A stretch of DNA of 64,000 nucleotides from Alloalcanivorax mobilis (GTDB lineage: Bacteria; Pseudomonadota; Gammaproteobacteria; Pseudomonadales; Alcanivoracaceae): contig NZ_NMQZ01000012.1 of assembly GCF_002864685.1 (NCBI RefSeq), positions 1 to 64,000 of the forward strand, in the 5' to 3' direction. A program made the position numbers and the translations under genes. Positions 43,630 to 55,031 of the stretch are shown in pieces. The notes below the pieces were generated by a model. The model worked only from the letters and a program-made list of their open reading frames with translations, did not search any database and had not been told where the DNA came from. Numbering within the stretch: the stretch's first letter is position 1; each line of letters opens with the position of its first letter.

Positions 43630-44406
43630 ATGAACGTGACCACGAAAACCCCGGAAGACATCGCCAAAATGCGCGAAGCGGGCCGCCTCGCCGCCGAAGT
43701 GCTGGAAATGATCGGCGAACACGTCCAGCCCGGGGTCAGCACCGAGGAGCTCGACCGCCTCTGCCACGACCACATCGTCAACCAGCAGCACGCGATCCCC
43801 GCCTGTCTCGGCTACCGGGGCTTCCCGAAATCGATCTGCACCTCGGTGAACCACGTTATTTGTCACGGCATCCCCAACGACAAAAAACTGCTTAAGAAAG
43901 GCGACATCGTCAACATCGATGTCACCGTGATCAAGGACGGCTGGCACGGCGACACCAGCAAGATGTATTTCGTGGGCGAGCCCTCGGTGCTGGCGCGCCG
44001 TCTGGTGGAGACCACCCGGGAGTGCATGCTGGAGGGCATCCGCATGGTCAAGCCCGGCGTGCGCCTGGGCGACATCGGCCACCGCATTCAGAAGCTGGCG
44101 GAATCCGAGCGTTTCTCGGTGGTGCGCGAGTATTGCGGCCATGGCATTGGCCAGGTGTTTCACGAGGAGCCGCAGGTGCTGCATTACGGCAAGCCGGGCA
44201 CCGGCATGGAACTGCGCGAGGGCATGGTGTTCACCATCGAGCCGATGATCAACGCCGGCAAGGCCACCACCAAACTGCTGCCCGACGGCTGGACAGTAGT
44301 GACCAAGGATCGCAAGCTCTCCGCCCAGTGGGAGCACACTCTGGCGGTCACCGCCGACGGCTATGAAGTGCTGACCGCCCGCCAGGAAGAAAGCGACCTC
44401 TACTGA
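43630..44406 (+). CDS. map: Type I methionine aminopeptidase
   Basis: 258 residues. Metal ligands appear in VNIDVTVIKDGWHGDTSKMY (two Asp), CGHGIGQVFHEEP (His), FTIEPM (Glu) and QWEHTLAVT (Glu). Removes initiator methionine. Divergent from rpsB, the classical arrangement. The nearest GGAG is 16 nt upstream of the ATG, so initiation signals are modest. Confidence 0.96.
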   Translation: MNVTTKTPEDIAKMREAGRLAAEVLEMIGEHVQPGVSTEELDRLCHDHIVNQQHAIPACLGYRGFPKSICTSVNHVICHGIPNDKKLLKKGDIVNIDVTVIKDGWHGDTSKMYFVGEPSVLARRLVETTRECMLEGIRMVKPGVRLGDIGHRIQKLAESERFSVVREYCGHGIGQVFHEEPQVLHYGKPGTGMELREGMVFTIEPMINAGKATTKLLPDGWTVVTKDRKLSAQWEHTLAVTADGYEVLTARQEESDLY

Positions 44407-44468
44407 CTTTAGCAGCCGGCGCCGGCCTCATCGCCGGCGCCCTCCTGTTCCCAACCGGTGCCCGCGCC

Positions 44469-47165
44469 ATGAATCTGACCCCTCCCCTGACCCAGACCGA
44501 GCTGCTGGACGCGCTGCGCGCCAGCGAGCAGCCCGGCATGGCGGCCCGCCGCTTTCTCGAAGAGGGCCAGGCACGCCTGGACGCCGCCTTCGAAGACGCG
44601 CCGATCTCGGATCTGGTCACCGGCCGCGCTGACCTGGTGGATCGGGTGCTGATCGCCGCCTGGTCGTTGTTCGGGCTGGATCAGTTCGACCAGAGCGCCC
44701 TGGTGGCGGTGGGCGGTTATGGCCGTGGCGAGCTGCACCCACATTCCGACGTCGATCTGATGGTGCTGTTCCGGGACACCCCGGCGCAGCCGGCCTGCGC
44801 CGCCCTGGAGGGGTTCGTCGCCTTTCTCTGGGACATCGGCCTGGAAATCGGCCACAGCGTTCGCACCCTGCAAGAGTGCGTGAGCCTGGCCAGCCAGGAC
44901 ATCACCGTGGCCACCAACATCATGGAAGCACGCACTCTGGCCGGCGATGACCGGGTGCGCGCCGATCTGGAGGGGCTCACCGGCCCGGCCAATATGTGGC
45001 CCAACGACCGCTTTTTCGCCGCCAAGTGGGAAGAGCAGATGGGCCGCCACCGCAAGTTCAACGACACCGAATACAACCTGGAACCGGACATCAAGAACGC
45101 CCCCGGCGGGCTGCGCGACGTGCAGATGATCGCCTGGGTGGCGAAGCGGCATTTTGGCGCCGACAGTCTGGAGGCCCTGGTGCGCGCCGGGTTTCTCACC
45201 GAGCGGGAATACGGCGCGGTGCGCCGCTGCCTGGACTACCTGTGGCGGGTGCGCTGGCAACTGCACAACCTGACCGGCCGCAACGAAAACCGCCTGCTGT
45301 TCGACCACCAGCGCCAGCTCGCCGAACGGCTCGGCCACAAGGACTCCAACGCCAACCTGGCGGTGGAGTTGTTCATGAAGGAGTTTTACCGCGTTGCGCT
45401 GGCGCTGTCGGTGCTCAACGAGATGCTGTTGCAGCTGTTCGACGAGGTCATCCTGCGCGCCGACGAGCCCGAACAGGTGCGCCCGCTCAACCGCCGTTTC
45501 CAGGTCCGCAACGACTACCTGCAAATGAGCGCCCCGGACGTGTTCCAAAAGCACCCCTCGGCGCTGCTGGAAGTGTTTGTATTAATGGCGCAAAACCCGG
45601 ATCTGAAGGGCATCCGCGCCGCCACCGTGCGCGCCTTGATCCAGTCGCGGCGTCTGATTGGCAAGGAATTCCGCGACGATCCGGCCAACACCGCCCTGTT
45701 CATGCAACTGCTGCGCAGCCCGCACGCCCTGTTCACCCAGCTGCGGCGCATGAAACGCTACGGCATTCTTGGCAAATACCTGCCCGAGTTTGGCCGCATC
45801 ATCGGCATGATGCAGTACGACCTGTTTCATATTTACACGGTCGACGCGCACACCCTGCTGGTAGTCAAGAACATGCGCCGGCTGCGCTACGAAGATCAGC
45901 GTGAAGCGTTCCCGGTGGCCTGCGAGGTGTTCTACCGTTTGCCCAAACCGGAGCTGCTGTACGTAACCGGCCTTTACCATGACATCGCCAAGGGCCGTGG
46001 CGGCGACCATTCCGAGCTCGGCGCCGACGACGCCATTGCCTTTTGTCAGCGCCATGGCCTGACCAGCTGGGACGGCAAACTGGTGGCCTGGCTGGTGCGC
46101 AACCACCTGACCATGAGCGTGACCGCCCAGCGCAAGGACATCTCCGACCCGGACGTGGTGCACGAATTCGCGCGCACGGTGGGCGACTTGGTGCACCTGG
46201 ATTATCTCTATGTGCTGACCGTGGCCGACATCAACGCCACCAACCCGGCGCTGTGGAACTCCTGGCGCGCCTCACTGCTGCGCCAGCTGTATCTGGAAAC
46301 CAAACGGGCCCTGCGCCGCGGGCTCAGCAATCCCCAGGACAAACAGGACTGGATCGACGAGACCCGTGACGAAGCGCTGAAACTGCTCACCGACCGCGAC
46401 TACGACGCGCCCGCCATCGAAGCGCTGTGGGCCAACATCGGCGACGAATACTTTCTGCGCGAAACGCCCTGGGACATCGCCTGGCACACCGAGGCCCTGC
46501 TGGAGCGCCGCGACAACCGCGATCCTCTGGTGTTGATCCGTGAATCGGAAACCAACCAGGGCAATCAGCAGGAAGGCGGCTCGCAGATCTTTATCTACAC
46601 ACCGGACACGCGCAACCTGTTCGCCGCCACCGTCAACGCCATCGACGCCCTGGGGCTGACCATCGTCGACGCGCGCATTATCACCAGCGCCGACGGCTTC
46701 AGCCTGGACACCTACATCGTGCTGGACGAAAACAGCACCCCCATCGGCGACGACTGGCCGCGCGTTGAACACATTCGCAAAACCCTCACCGAAACGCTCA
46801 AGCAGCCGGAAAATTTCGGCGCCAGCGTCAGCCGACGCATGCCGCGCCGGCATAAGCATTTCGATGTGCCCACCCAGGTGGTGATCAGCAACGACATCGT
46901 CAATGACCGCACCGTGGTGGACATTCAGACCCTGGACCGCCCCGGCCTGCTGGCGCACATCGGGCGCATTTTCGTGCGCTTCGAACTGCTGGTGCAGAAC
47001 GCCCGCATCGCCACCCTCGGCGAACGGGTCGAGGACGTTTTCTTCATCACCGACCTGGACGGCAACCCGGTCTCCGACCCGGACCTCTGCCAGGACCTGC
47101 AAAACACCCTGAAACAGGAACTGGACGAGCGCAGCAAAAACGACTCGCTGTCCGTGACGATTTGA
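44469..47165 (+). CDS. glnD: Bifunctional PII uridylyltransferase/uridylyl-removing enzyme
   Basis: 898 residues: nucleotidyltransferase domain with GGYGRGELHPHSDVD (residues 82-96), a GlnE-like linker, an HD hydrolase domain (VTGLYHDIAKGRGGDHSELG) and two C-terminal ACT domains (NLFAATVNAIDALGLTIVDA and LDRPGLLAHIGRIFVRFEL). Senses glutamine and controls PII. Follows map as in Pseudomonas. Confidence 0.96.
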   Translation: MNLTPPLTQTELLDALRASEQPGMAARRFLEEGQARLDAAFEDAPISDLVTGRADLVDRVLIAAWSLFGLDQFDQSALVAVGGYGRGELHPHSDVDLMVLFRDTPAQPACAALEGFVAFLWDIGLEIGHSVRTLQECVSLASQDITVATNIMEARTLAGDDRVRADLEGLTGPANMWPNDRFFAAKWEEQMGRHRKFNDTEYNLEPDIKNAPGGLRDVQMIAWVAKRHFGADSLEALVRAGFLTEREYGAVRRCLDYLWRVRWQLHNLTGRNENRLLFDHQRQLAERLGHKDSNANLAVELFMKEFYRVALALSVLNEMLLQLFDEVILRADEPEQVRPLNRRFQVRNDYLQMSAPDVFQKHPSALLEVFVLMAQNPDLKGIRAATVRALIQSRRLIGKEFRDDPANTALFMQLLRSPHALFTQLRRMKRYGILGKYLPEFGRIIGMMQYDLFHIYTVDAHTLLVVKNMRRLRYEDQREAFPVACEVFYRLPKPELLYVTGLYHDIAKGRGGDHSELGADDAIAFCQRHGLTSWDGKLVAWLVRNHLTMSVTAQRKDISDPDVVHEFARTVGDLVHLDYLYVLTVADINATNPALWNSWRASLLRQLYLETKRALRRGLSNPQDKQDWIDETRDEALKLLTDRDYDAPAIEALWANIGDEYFLRETPWDIAWHTEALLERRDNRDPLVLIRESETNQGNQQEGGSQIFIYTPDTRNLFAATVNAIDALGLTIVDARIITSADGFSLDTYIVLDENSTPIGDDWPRVEHIRKTLTETLKQPENFGASVSRRMPRRHKHFDVPTQVVISNDIVNDRTVVDIQTLDRPGLLAHIGRIFVRFELLVQNARIATLGERVEDVFFITDLDGNPVSDPDLCQDLQNTLKQELDERSKNDSLSVTI

Positions 47166-47204
47166 TTTTGCGTCCGACGTCCGGCGTCGGACGTCAGACG
47201 ACTT
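47166..47204. repeat. Short heptad repeat F between glnD and dapC
   Basis: Units GCGTCCG, ACGTCCG, GCGTCGG, ACGTCAG (47170-47197) run in 7-bp register and are partly self-complementary (CGTCCGACG against CGTCGGACG). It begins 4 nt after the glnD TGA and is a reduced member of the GACGCC-type family. Confidence 0.75.
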
Positions 47205-47222
47205 GAATCTTTAAGGAAACCC

Positions 47223-48407
47223 ATGAATCCCGATCTGCAACGGTTGCACCCCTACCCGTTTGAGAAACTTGGCGTGTTGTTTTCCGGCTTGCCGGTCTGC
47301 GACAAACCGCCGGTGGCGTTGTCGATTGGCGAGCCGCAACATCCATCGCCGGAATTCGTGCAGCAGGCGTTGCGCGACAGCACCGCCCTGCTGAGCCGCT
47401 ATCCGGGCACCGCCGGCCTGCCGGAATTGCGTGAGGCCATCGCCGCCTGGTTGCAGCGCCGCTTCAAGCTGCGCAGCATCAGCGCCGAGGACCAGATTCT
47501 GCCGGTCAACGGCACCCGCGAAGCGCTGTTCGCCTTTACCCAGGCGGTGCTGGATCGCAGCCAGGCGCCGCTGGTGCTGATGCCCAATCCGTTCTACCAG
47601 ATCTACGAAGGCGCCGCCCTGCTCGCCGGCGGCCAGCCGGTTTATCTGCCGTGCACTGAAGCCAGCGGCCTGCAACCGGATTTCGACGCCGTCGACGAGC
47701 ACACCTGGCGGCGCACCCAGCTGCTGTTTATCTGCAGCCCCGGCAACCCCACCGGCGCCACCCTCAGCCAGGCGCAGATGAAGGCCCTGATTCAGCTCGC
47801 CGACAAGTACGACTTCGTGATCGCCTCCGACGAGTGCTATTCGGAAATTTACCGGGACAAGCCCCCCGCCGGCTTGTTGCAGGCCTGCGCCGAGATGGGC
47901 CGCCACGATTACCGCCGTTGCGTGGTGTTTCACTCGCTCTCCAAGCGCTCCAATTTGCCCGGTTTGCGTTCCGGCTTCGTGGCCGGGGATGCCGCCCTGC
48001 TGGAGCCGTTCCTGCGCTACCGCACCTACCACGGTTGTGCCATGCCGGTGCACCATCAACTGGCCAGCATCAAAGCCTGGGAAGACGAAACCCACGTGCA
48101 GACCAACCGCCGTCTTTACGCGGAAAAATTCGACGCCGTGCTGGACATTCTCGGTGCGCCACTTAAGGTATCCGCCCCGGACGCGGGCTTTTATTTGTGG
48201 CCGAAGACGCCCATCGACGATGAAACCTTCGCCCGCCGTTTGAAAGCGGAAGAGAACGTCACCGTGCTGCCTGGCCGCTACCTGTCACGCACCGTGGATG
48301 GCCGCAACCCGGGCACGAACCGGGTGCGCATGGCGCTGGTGGCGGAACTGGACCAGTGCGTGGAAGGCGCCAGACGCATCCGCGCCCTGATCGAACGGCT
48401 TGGGTGA
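47223..48407 (+). CDS. dapC: Succinyldiaminopimelate aminotransferase
   Basis: 394 residues, class I PLP aminotransferase. NPDLQRLHPYPFEKLGVLFSG, LPVNGTREALFAFTQAVLD, CSPGNPTGATLSQAQMKALI, and FHSLSKRSNLPGLRSGF containing the PLP lysine. Position between glnD and dapD supports DapC of the lysine/diaminopimelate pathway over other aminotransferases. A good AAGGAAACCC ribosome binding site precedes it. Confidence 0.92.
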   Translation: MNPDLQRLHPYPFEKLGVLFSGLPVCDKPPVALSIGEPQHPSPEFVQQALRDSTALLSRYPGTAGLPELREAIAAWLQRRFKLRSISAEDQILPVNGTREALFAFTQAVLDRSQAPLVLMPNPFYQIYEGAALLAGGQPVYLPCTEASGLQPDFDAVDEHTWRRTQLLFICSPGNPTGATLSQAQMKALIQLADKYDFVIASDECYSEIYRDKPPAGLLQACAEMGRHDYRRCVVFHSLSKRSNLPGLRSGFVAGDAALLEPFLRYRTYHGCAMPVHHQLASIKAWEDETHVQTNRRLYAEKFDAVLDILGAPLKVSAPDAGFYLWPKTPIDDETFARRLKAEENVTVLPGRYLSRTVDGRNPGTNRVRMALVAELDQCVEGARRIRALIERLG

Positions 48408-48498
48408 AGACGCTGGACGCCGGACGCTTGACGCCAGACGCTTAAACCCAAGTTGTCCGAGCGGTGTTTTTAGCGTCCGGCGTCAAGCGTCCAGCGCT
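48408..48498. repeat. Heptad inverted-repeat hairpin G
   Basis: Left arm AGACGCT, GGACGCC, GGACGCT, TGACGCC, AGACGCT (48408-48442), beginning on the base after the dapC TGA. Right arm AGCGTCC, GGCGTCA, AGCGTCC, AGCGCT (48472-48498), ending directly at the AACAAAAGGAAACCC leader of the next gene. The element makes up essentially the whole spacer. Confidence 0.92.
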
Positions 48499-48514
48499 AA
48501 CAAAAGGAAACCCG

Positions 48515-48859
48515 ATGACGACAACGATCTACGGCATCAAGAATTGCGATACCATGAAAAAAGCCATGACGTGGCTGGATGCCCAGGGCGTGGATTACCG
48601 TTTTCACGACTACAAGAAAGAAGGCGTCCCCGAGGCGCGCCTGCGCGAGTGGCTGGCCACCCTGGGCTGGGAGACCGTGATCAACCGTCGCGGCACCACC
48701 TGGCGTAAACTGGACGCCACGCTGCGCGACAACATGGACCGCGAGCAGGCGCTTGCCGTGGCGATGGACAATCCGTCCATCATTAAACGACCGATTCTGG
48801 AAACCGGCACCGCCCTGCGCGCCGGTTTCAACGAGCAAGACTGGAAGCAATTGATTTAA
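48515..48859 (+). CDS. ArsC/Spx-family reductase (YffB-like)
   Basis: 114 residues from ATG 48515 with AAAGGAAACCC upstream. Thioredoxin-like ArsC fold with YGIKNCDTMKKAMTWLDAQG; it keeps one N-terminal cysteine (Cys9 by this start) and lacks the CxxC pair. NPSIIKRPILETG is the family C-terminal motif. Related YffB is encoded beside dapE in E. coli; actual substrate is unknown, and arsenate reduction should not be assumed. Confidence 0.88.
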   Translation: MTTTIYGIKNCDTMKKAMTWLDAQGVDYRFHDYKKEGVPEARLREWLATLGWETVINRRGTTWRKLDATLRDNMDREQALAVAMDNPSIIKRPILETGTALRAGFNEQDWKQLI

Positions 48860-48950
48860 GCGCTGGACGCCGGACGCCAGACGCCGGACGCTTAAAGCAA
48901 ACCCCTCCGGGTTTTAGCGTCAGGCGTCCAGCGTCAGGCGTCCGGCGCCC
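48860..48950. repeat. Heptad inverted-repeat hairpin H
   Basis: Left arm GGACGCC, GGACGCC, AGACGCC, GGACGCT (48865-48892), contiguous with the TAA stop of the preceding gene. Right arm AGCGTCA, GGCGTCC, AGCGTCA, GGCGTCC (48916-48943), running into CAACAGGAGGCAAC, the dapD ribosome binding site. The loop is itself an AAACCC/GGGTTT hairpin followed by T residues, so it resembles a terminator. Confidence 0.92.
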
Positions 48951-48964
48951 CAACAGGAGGCAAC

Positions 48965-51216
<2,252 letters not shown>

Positions 51217-51243
51217 GTCCGCGCCACAACCCGGCCCGGCGCT

Positions 51244-51441
51244 CTATTTCACCGCCGGCCGGGTCCCCAGCACCACCAGATAAATCACCCCCACCAACGG
51301 CACCACCGAAGTGGCCAGGCCCGCCAGCGTCGGCAACAGTGGCTTCATTCGCTTGCGCCTGGCGATCACATAGCTCAGCGCGGTGCACACCACCATCCAC
51401 ACCGCCATCACACCCACCAACAGACTCATATGCTCCGCCAT
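51244..51441 (-). CDS. Small two-span membrane protein of unknown function
   Basis: 65 residues from ATG 51441, with GGAGGAG 7 nt upstream. Two hydrophobic spans (about residues 5-24 and 38-58) are separated by the basic loop ARRKRMKP. I do not recognise a family. It is convergent with dapE (27-bp gap) and divergent from the aldehyde dehydrogenase. Confidence 0.65.
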   Translation of the reverse strand: MAEHMSLLVGVMAVWMVVCTALSYVIARRKRMKPLLPTLAGLATSVVPLVGVIYLVVLGTRPAVK

Positions 51442-51615
51442 CGCGGTCTCCTCCCGATCACTGCCCCGATTCAACTGCGGCGAGCTTAGCCGGCCCTCAC
51501 CCCCAGCGCAAAGCGACGCTGGCATCGGCGCCGGCCTGTCAGGCCTTGTCGCCATACCGCCACCGCCAACGGTATGCTCTATTAACCCTCTCCAGATTCG
51601 CCACCGGACACTGCC

Positions 51616-53217
51616 ATGACCGACGTTACCTCATCCGCCTCGAACAGCGTGATCGACATCAACCCGGCCACCGGCACGGCGGTCGCCGAACTCAACGAAA
51701 CCGATCTGGCCAGCGTGCCCGAGCGCCTGGCGCGCGCTCGCCAGGCCCAGCGCCGATGGGCGGCGAAAAGCTTCAAGGAGCGCGCCTCGCACATCGATCT
51801 GATGCGCCGTTACCTGGTCGACCGCGCCGAGGACCTGGCGCGCACCGTCAGCGAAAGCAACGGCAAAACCCGCATCGACGCCCTCGCCACTGAGGTGCTG
51901 CCCTGCGCCCTGGCCTGCCAATGGTACGCCGGCAACGCCGAAAAAGTGCTCAGGCCGGCGATGCGCCGCCCCGGCAGCCTGCTGTTCGCCAACAAACGCA
52001 CCCAGGTCAGTCATCTGCCGCTGGGCGTGGTGGGCATCATCAGCCCCTGGAACTACCCGCTGTCGATTCCGTTCGGCGAGATTGTCATGGCGCTGATGGC
52101 CGGCAACGCGGTGCAACTGAAAGTGGCCGCCGCCACCCCGGCGGTGGGCCGCGCCATCGAACACATCGTCAGTGCCGGCGAACTGCCCGAGGGTCTGTTC
52201 CAGCACTTGGTCGGCTCCGGCTCCAAAGTGGCCGGCGCCTGGTTCGAGCACGGCATCGACAAACTGTTTTTCACCGGCAGCGTCAACGCCGGCAAAACAC
52301 TGATGGCCCAGGCCGCGCACACCCTGACCCCGGTGTCTTTGGAACTGGGCGGCAACGATCCGATGATCGTGCTCGCCGACGCCGACCTGGAACGGGCCAG
52401 CAACGGCGCCGCCTGGGCCGGCTACCAGAACGCCGGCCAGAGCTGCGGCGGGGTCGAGCGCATCTATGTGGAAGCGCCGGTCTACGACGACTTTGTCGAA
52501 CGGCTGGCGAAAAAGACCCGCGCTCTGCGCCACGGCCCCGGACACGCGGATCAGGTCAACGTCGACATCGGCAGCCTCACCACCGAGGGCCAGTTACGCA
52601 CCGTCCAGCAGCATCTGGAGGACGCCCTCGCCAAAGGCGCGCGCATCGAAGCGCAATCGCAACCGGTTGGCGACGTGGAAAAAGGCCTGTTCTTCCCCGC
52701 CACTCTGCTGACCGGGCTCCGGGATGACATGCTCACGGTTTGCGAAGAGACCTTCGGCCCCCTTCTGGCGGTGGAAAAAGTCGACAACGCCGAACAGGCA
52801 CTGGAGAAAGCCAACCGCTCCAACCTGGCGCTGACCTCCTCGGTCTGGACCGGCGACAACAAAAGGGGCCGCGCCCTCGCCGCCCGCCTGGAAACCGGCG
52901 TCACCACCATTAATGATCACCTCTACACCCACGGCCTCTCCGAAGCGCCCTGGGGCGGCTGGAAAGAATCCGGCATCGGCCGCACCCACGGCCCGGAAGG
53001 CCTGCTGGAAATGACCCACCCCAAGGTGATCAACTGGGACCTGCTGCCCGCCAAACGCAACCTCTGGTGGTACCCCGCCGACCGCGCCACCTACAAAGGC
53101 CTGCTCAACGCCCTGCGCTTCGCCTTCCCAAAAAACGCCGGCCAATGGCTGGGCGCCAGCCTCAAATTGACGCCGTTCTTGATCAGAAAGATGTTCAGCC
53201 GATGGAAGGTGGATTGA
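51616..53217 (+). CDS. Aldehyde dehydrogenase family protein
   Basis: 533 residues. NAD(P)-dependent aldehyde dehydrogenase with PWNYPLSIPFGE, FTGSVNAGKTLM, general base Glu243 in VSLELGGNDPMIV and nucleophile Cys277 in NAGQSCGGVER. A C-terminal extension of about 40 residues (NLWWYPADRATYKGLLNALR onward) is longer than in standard 480-490-residue enzymes and contains amphipathic helices that might touch a membrane. Substrate not assignable; fatty aldehyde oxidation is a guess from the organism type. Confidence 0.85.
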   Translation: MTDVTSSASNSVIDINPATGTAVAELNETDLASVPERLARARQAQRRWAAKSFKERASHIDLMRRYLVDRAEDLARTVSESNGKTRIDALATEVLPCALACQWYAGNAEKVLRPAMRRPGSLLFANKRTQVSHLPLGVVGIISPWNYPLSIPFGEIVMALMAGNAVQLKVAAATPAVGRAIEHIVSAGELPEGLFQHLVGSGSKVAGAWFEHGIDKLFFTGSVNAGKTLMAQAAHTLTPVSLELGGNDPMIVLADADLERASNGAAWAGYQNAGQSCGGVERIYVEAPVYDDFVERLAKKTRALRHGPGHADQVNVDIGSLTTEGQLRTVQQHLEDALAKGARIEAQSQPVGDVEKGLFFPATLLTGLRDDMLTVCEETFGPLLAVEKVDNAEQALEKANRSNLALTSSVWTGDNKRGRALAARLETGVTTINDHLYTHGLSEAPWGGWKESGIGRTHGPEGLLEMTHPKVINWDLLPAKRNLWWYPADRATYKGLLNALRFAFPKNAGQWLGASLKLTPFLIRKMFSRWKVD

Positions 53218-53699
53218 AGGGGGAGACGCAACACGCTGTCACGCCGCACACTGGCACGCCAAACCCGACGCCGCCGGCCACGCCGATGGATTCGCAATCC
53301 CTTTTTTGGTTCGCGGAATAGCGGGAATTGACTCATGCTGGTCCACTGCTCTTCGCCGCTGACGCCCTGTTGGGCGTTGTACTTGATTCGTGGCGTTGCC
53401 ACTCACCCTTCGGGCCGCCGCAAGCGGCGGGTCTTGCTTGTTTTAAGTCAGATTCGCACCCCTTAGCAACGAAGCCGCTGTGGGAGCGGTCCTTGACCGC
53501 GAACCGGCGCAGCCGAACGGCGCCACAGCTCCCGCCAGACTTTATTGGCCGGCCGAAATCAAGAAGGACACCCCGTTGTGCCCCCCTTCGGCTGCCCGTC
53601 CTGTCTATGAAGGGAGACGGGAACTTGATGGCCGGGTCGGCGACCAGACGAGCCCGCGGCCGGTAACGCTGCCCTCCCTACAAGGCCGCGCCCACAGGG
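53218..53699. other. Non-coding spacer with a REP-like element
   Basis: No supported gene. Near 53475-53503 is CTGTGGGAGCGGTCCTTGAC followed by CGCGAA, which resembles Pseudomonas-type REP sequences, with a GCCACAGCTCCC partner at about 53521-53532. A short CCGCCGC/GCGGCGG hairpin lies near 53413-53431. Open frames of 100-110 codons here have a composition typical of frames forced by repeats. Together with hairpin J it fills the 614-bp gap between the aldehyde dehydrogenase and DMT genes. Confidence 0.6.
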
Positions 53700-53700
53700 C

Positions 53701-53832
53701 CTGCAAGCCTCAGGCTATGCGCTTCAAACCCCAAGCCACGGGCGGGCTACGTAGCGCCTCTTGCAGCTTGTGGCATGAAGCTTGCGGCCCTCTCCATGAC
53801 CCACGCTGAACCAGCATCCTGAATCCTGTTTT
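53701..53832. repeat. Degenerate heptad inverted repeats J
   Basis: Left arm CTGCAAG, CCTCAGG, CTATGCG, CTTCAAA, CCCCAAG (53701-53735) faces CTTGCAG, CTTGTGG, CATGAAG, CTTGCGG (53760-53787). A further half-array in 7-bp register, CTGAATC-like, runs from about 53805 to the DMT gene stop at 53832. This looks like an older, eroded member of the family. Confidence 0.7.
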
Positions 53833-54710
53833 CAAACCACCGGCCGCCGTTCGCCGACCACCACCAGCAAACCGCTGACCACGATCAGGGCGATGCCGGC
53901 CCAGGTCCAGGCGTCGGGAAAATCGCCGAAGACGAACCAGCCGACCGCGACGGCGGCGGCCATTTCCATGTAACTGACCGGCGAGAGCACCGGCGCGGAG
54001 GCGTATTCAAAAGCGCAGATAATCAGAAAGTGGGCGAGCGCGCCCACCGCGCCCATCGCCAGCATCAGGGCCCAGCCCGACGCGCTGGGCAGGCTCCACA
54101 CGAACGGTACCGCCAGGCTTAACACCGCCAGGCCGAACACCGAGGTATAGAACAGCGTCACCGACGCCCGGCCACTGCCGGACAGGCGCCGGGTGGTGAG
54201 TTGGTAGAGGCCGTAGGACACGCCGGCGGCCAGGCCCAGTAGCGAGGCCCAGTGAAACTCGCCCCAACCGGGGCGGATCACCACCAGGGTGCCGGCGAAG
54301 CCCACCGCCACCGCCAGCCAGCGCCGCGCGCCGGCGGCTTCGTTCAACAACCAGGGCGCCAGAGCGGTGCTCACCAGCGGACCAATGAACGCCAGCGCCA
54401 GGGCGTTGGCCAGGGGCAGAAACGAAATCGCGGCGAAATAACACAGCGTGGTGGAGAGCAGAAAGGCGCCACGCAGCATCTGCATGCGCGGATGCTGCGG
54501 CCTCAGCTCGGCCAGGGGCAGGCGCCACAGCAACAGGGCGCCGAGCAGCAGAAAGTGAAATAAATAGCGGGCCCAGGTCACCTGAATCACGTGGTAACTG
54601 TCGCTGAGGTGTTTGGCGAGCCCATCCATCACCGGCAGGATGCTCACCCCCAGGGCCATCAACAGTACGCCGATCAGCGGGCGTGCCGCCGGAGCGGCCA
54701 CGGCGGTCAT
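53832..54710 (-). CDS. DMT-superfamily (EamA) permease
   Basis: 292 residues from ATG 54710; a longer frame upstream to 54986 has Cys/Arg-rich composition and no family similarity. About ten membrane spans in two EamA repeats (LMALGVSILPVMDGLAKHLS, WARYLFHFLLLGALLLW; then LLGLAAGVSYGLYQLTTRRL, APVLSPVSYMEMAAAVAVGW). Likely a small-molecule exporter; substrate unknown. The TGA lies beside the heptad half-array J. Confidence 0.85.
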   Translation of the reverse strand: MTAVAAPAARPLIGVLLMALGVSILPVMDGLAKHLSDSYHVIQVTWARYLFHFLLLGALLLWRLPLAELRPQHPRMQMLRGAFLLSTTLCYFAAISFLPLANALALAFIGPLVSTALAPWLLNEAAGARRWLAVAVGFAGTLVVIRPGWGEFHWASLLGLAAGVSYGLYQLTTRRLSGSGRASVTLFYTSVFGLAVLSLAVPFVWSLPSASGWALMLAMGAVGALAHFLIICAFEYASAPVLSPVSYMEMAAAVAVGWFVFGDFPDAWTWAGIALIVVSGLLVVVGERRPVV

Positions 54711-55031
54711 GATCGCCGGCCAGCGGTGCGCCAGCGACAGGTAAAGTGGCCAACCAGAAGCGTCCAAGACAAAGCGAATTCCCCACAAAGAAAGGATCAA
54801 GGCGGCGGATGCGGTACCGCCGCGCCCGCCCACGGCAACGGAGTAACATATCGCCGTGGCGGCACTGTTGAAACCTTTGCCTGCGACCCTGATGGTTGCG
54901 CGGGTGCGACAGCACGCACCGGCCCTGCGGGCAGCGGTTGCAATCCGGTAACATCTTGCAATATCCGACGATGTCGGTGCCGCCACCCCTCGGGTAGAAT
55001 TCCCTCACCTTTGATTACCCGTTTGGCTCTT
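54711..55031. other. DMT-plsB divergent spacer
   Basis: A 321-bp gap with no gene. A weak plsB promoter is possible: TTGCAA (54938-54943) with an AATATC hexamer 16 bp downstream. Another TAGAAT hexamer lies near 54995. Neither is strong. No repeat arms or terminator seen. Confidence 0.35.

Noticed and set aside
53328-53666. 112-codon open frame in the aldehyde dehydrogenase-DMT spacer
   Set aside because: It covers the REP-like sequence, has Arg/Ser/Pro-rich composition and no ribosome binding site.
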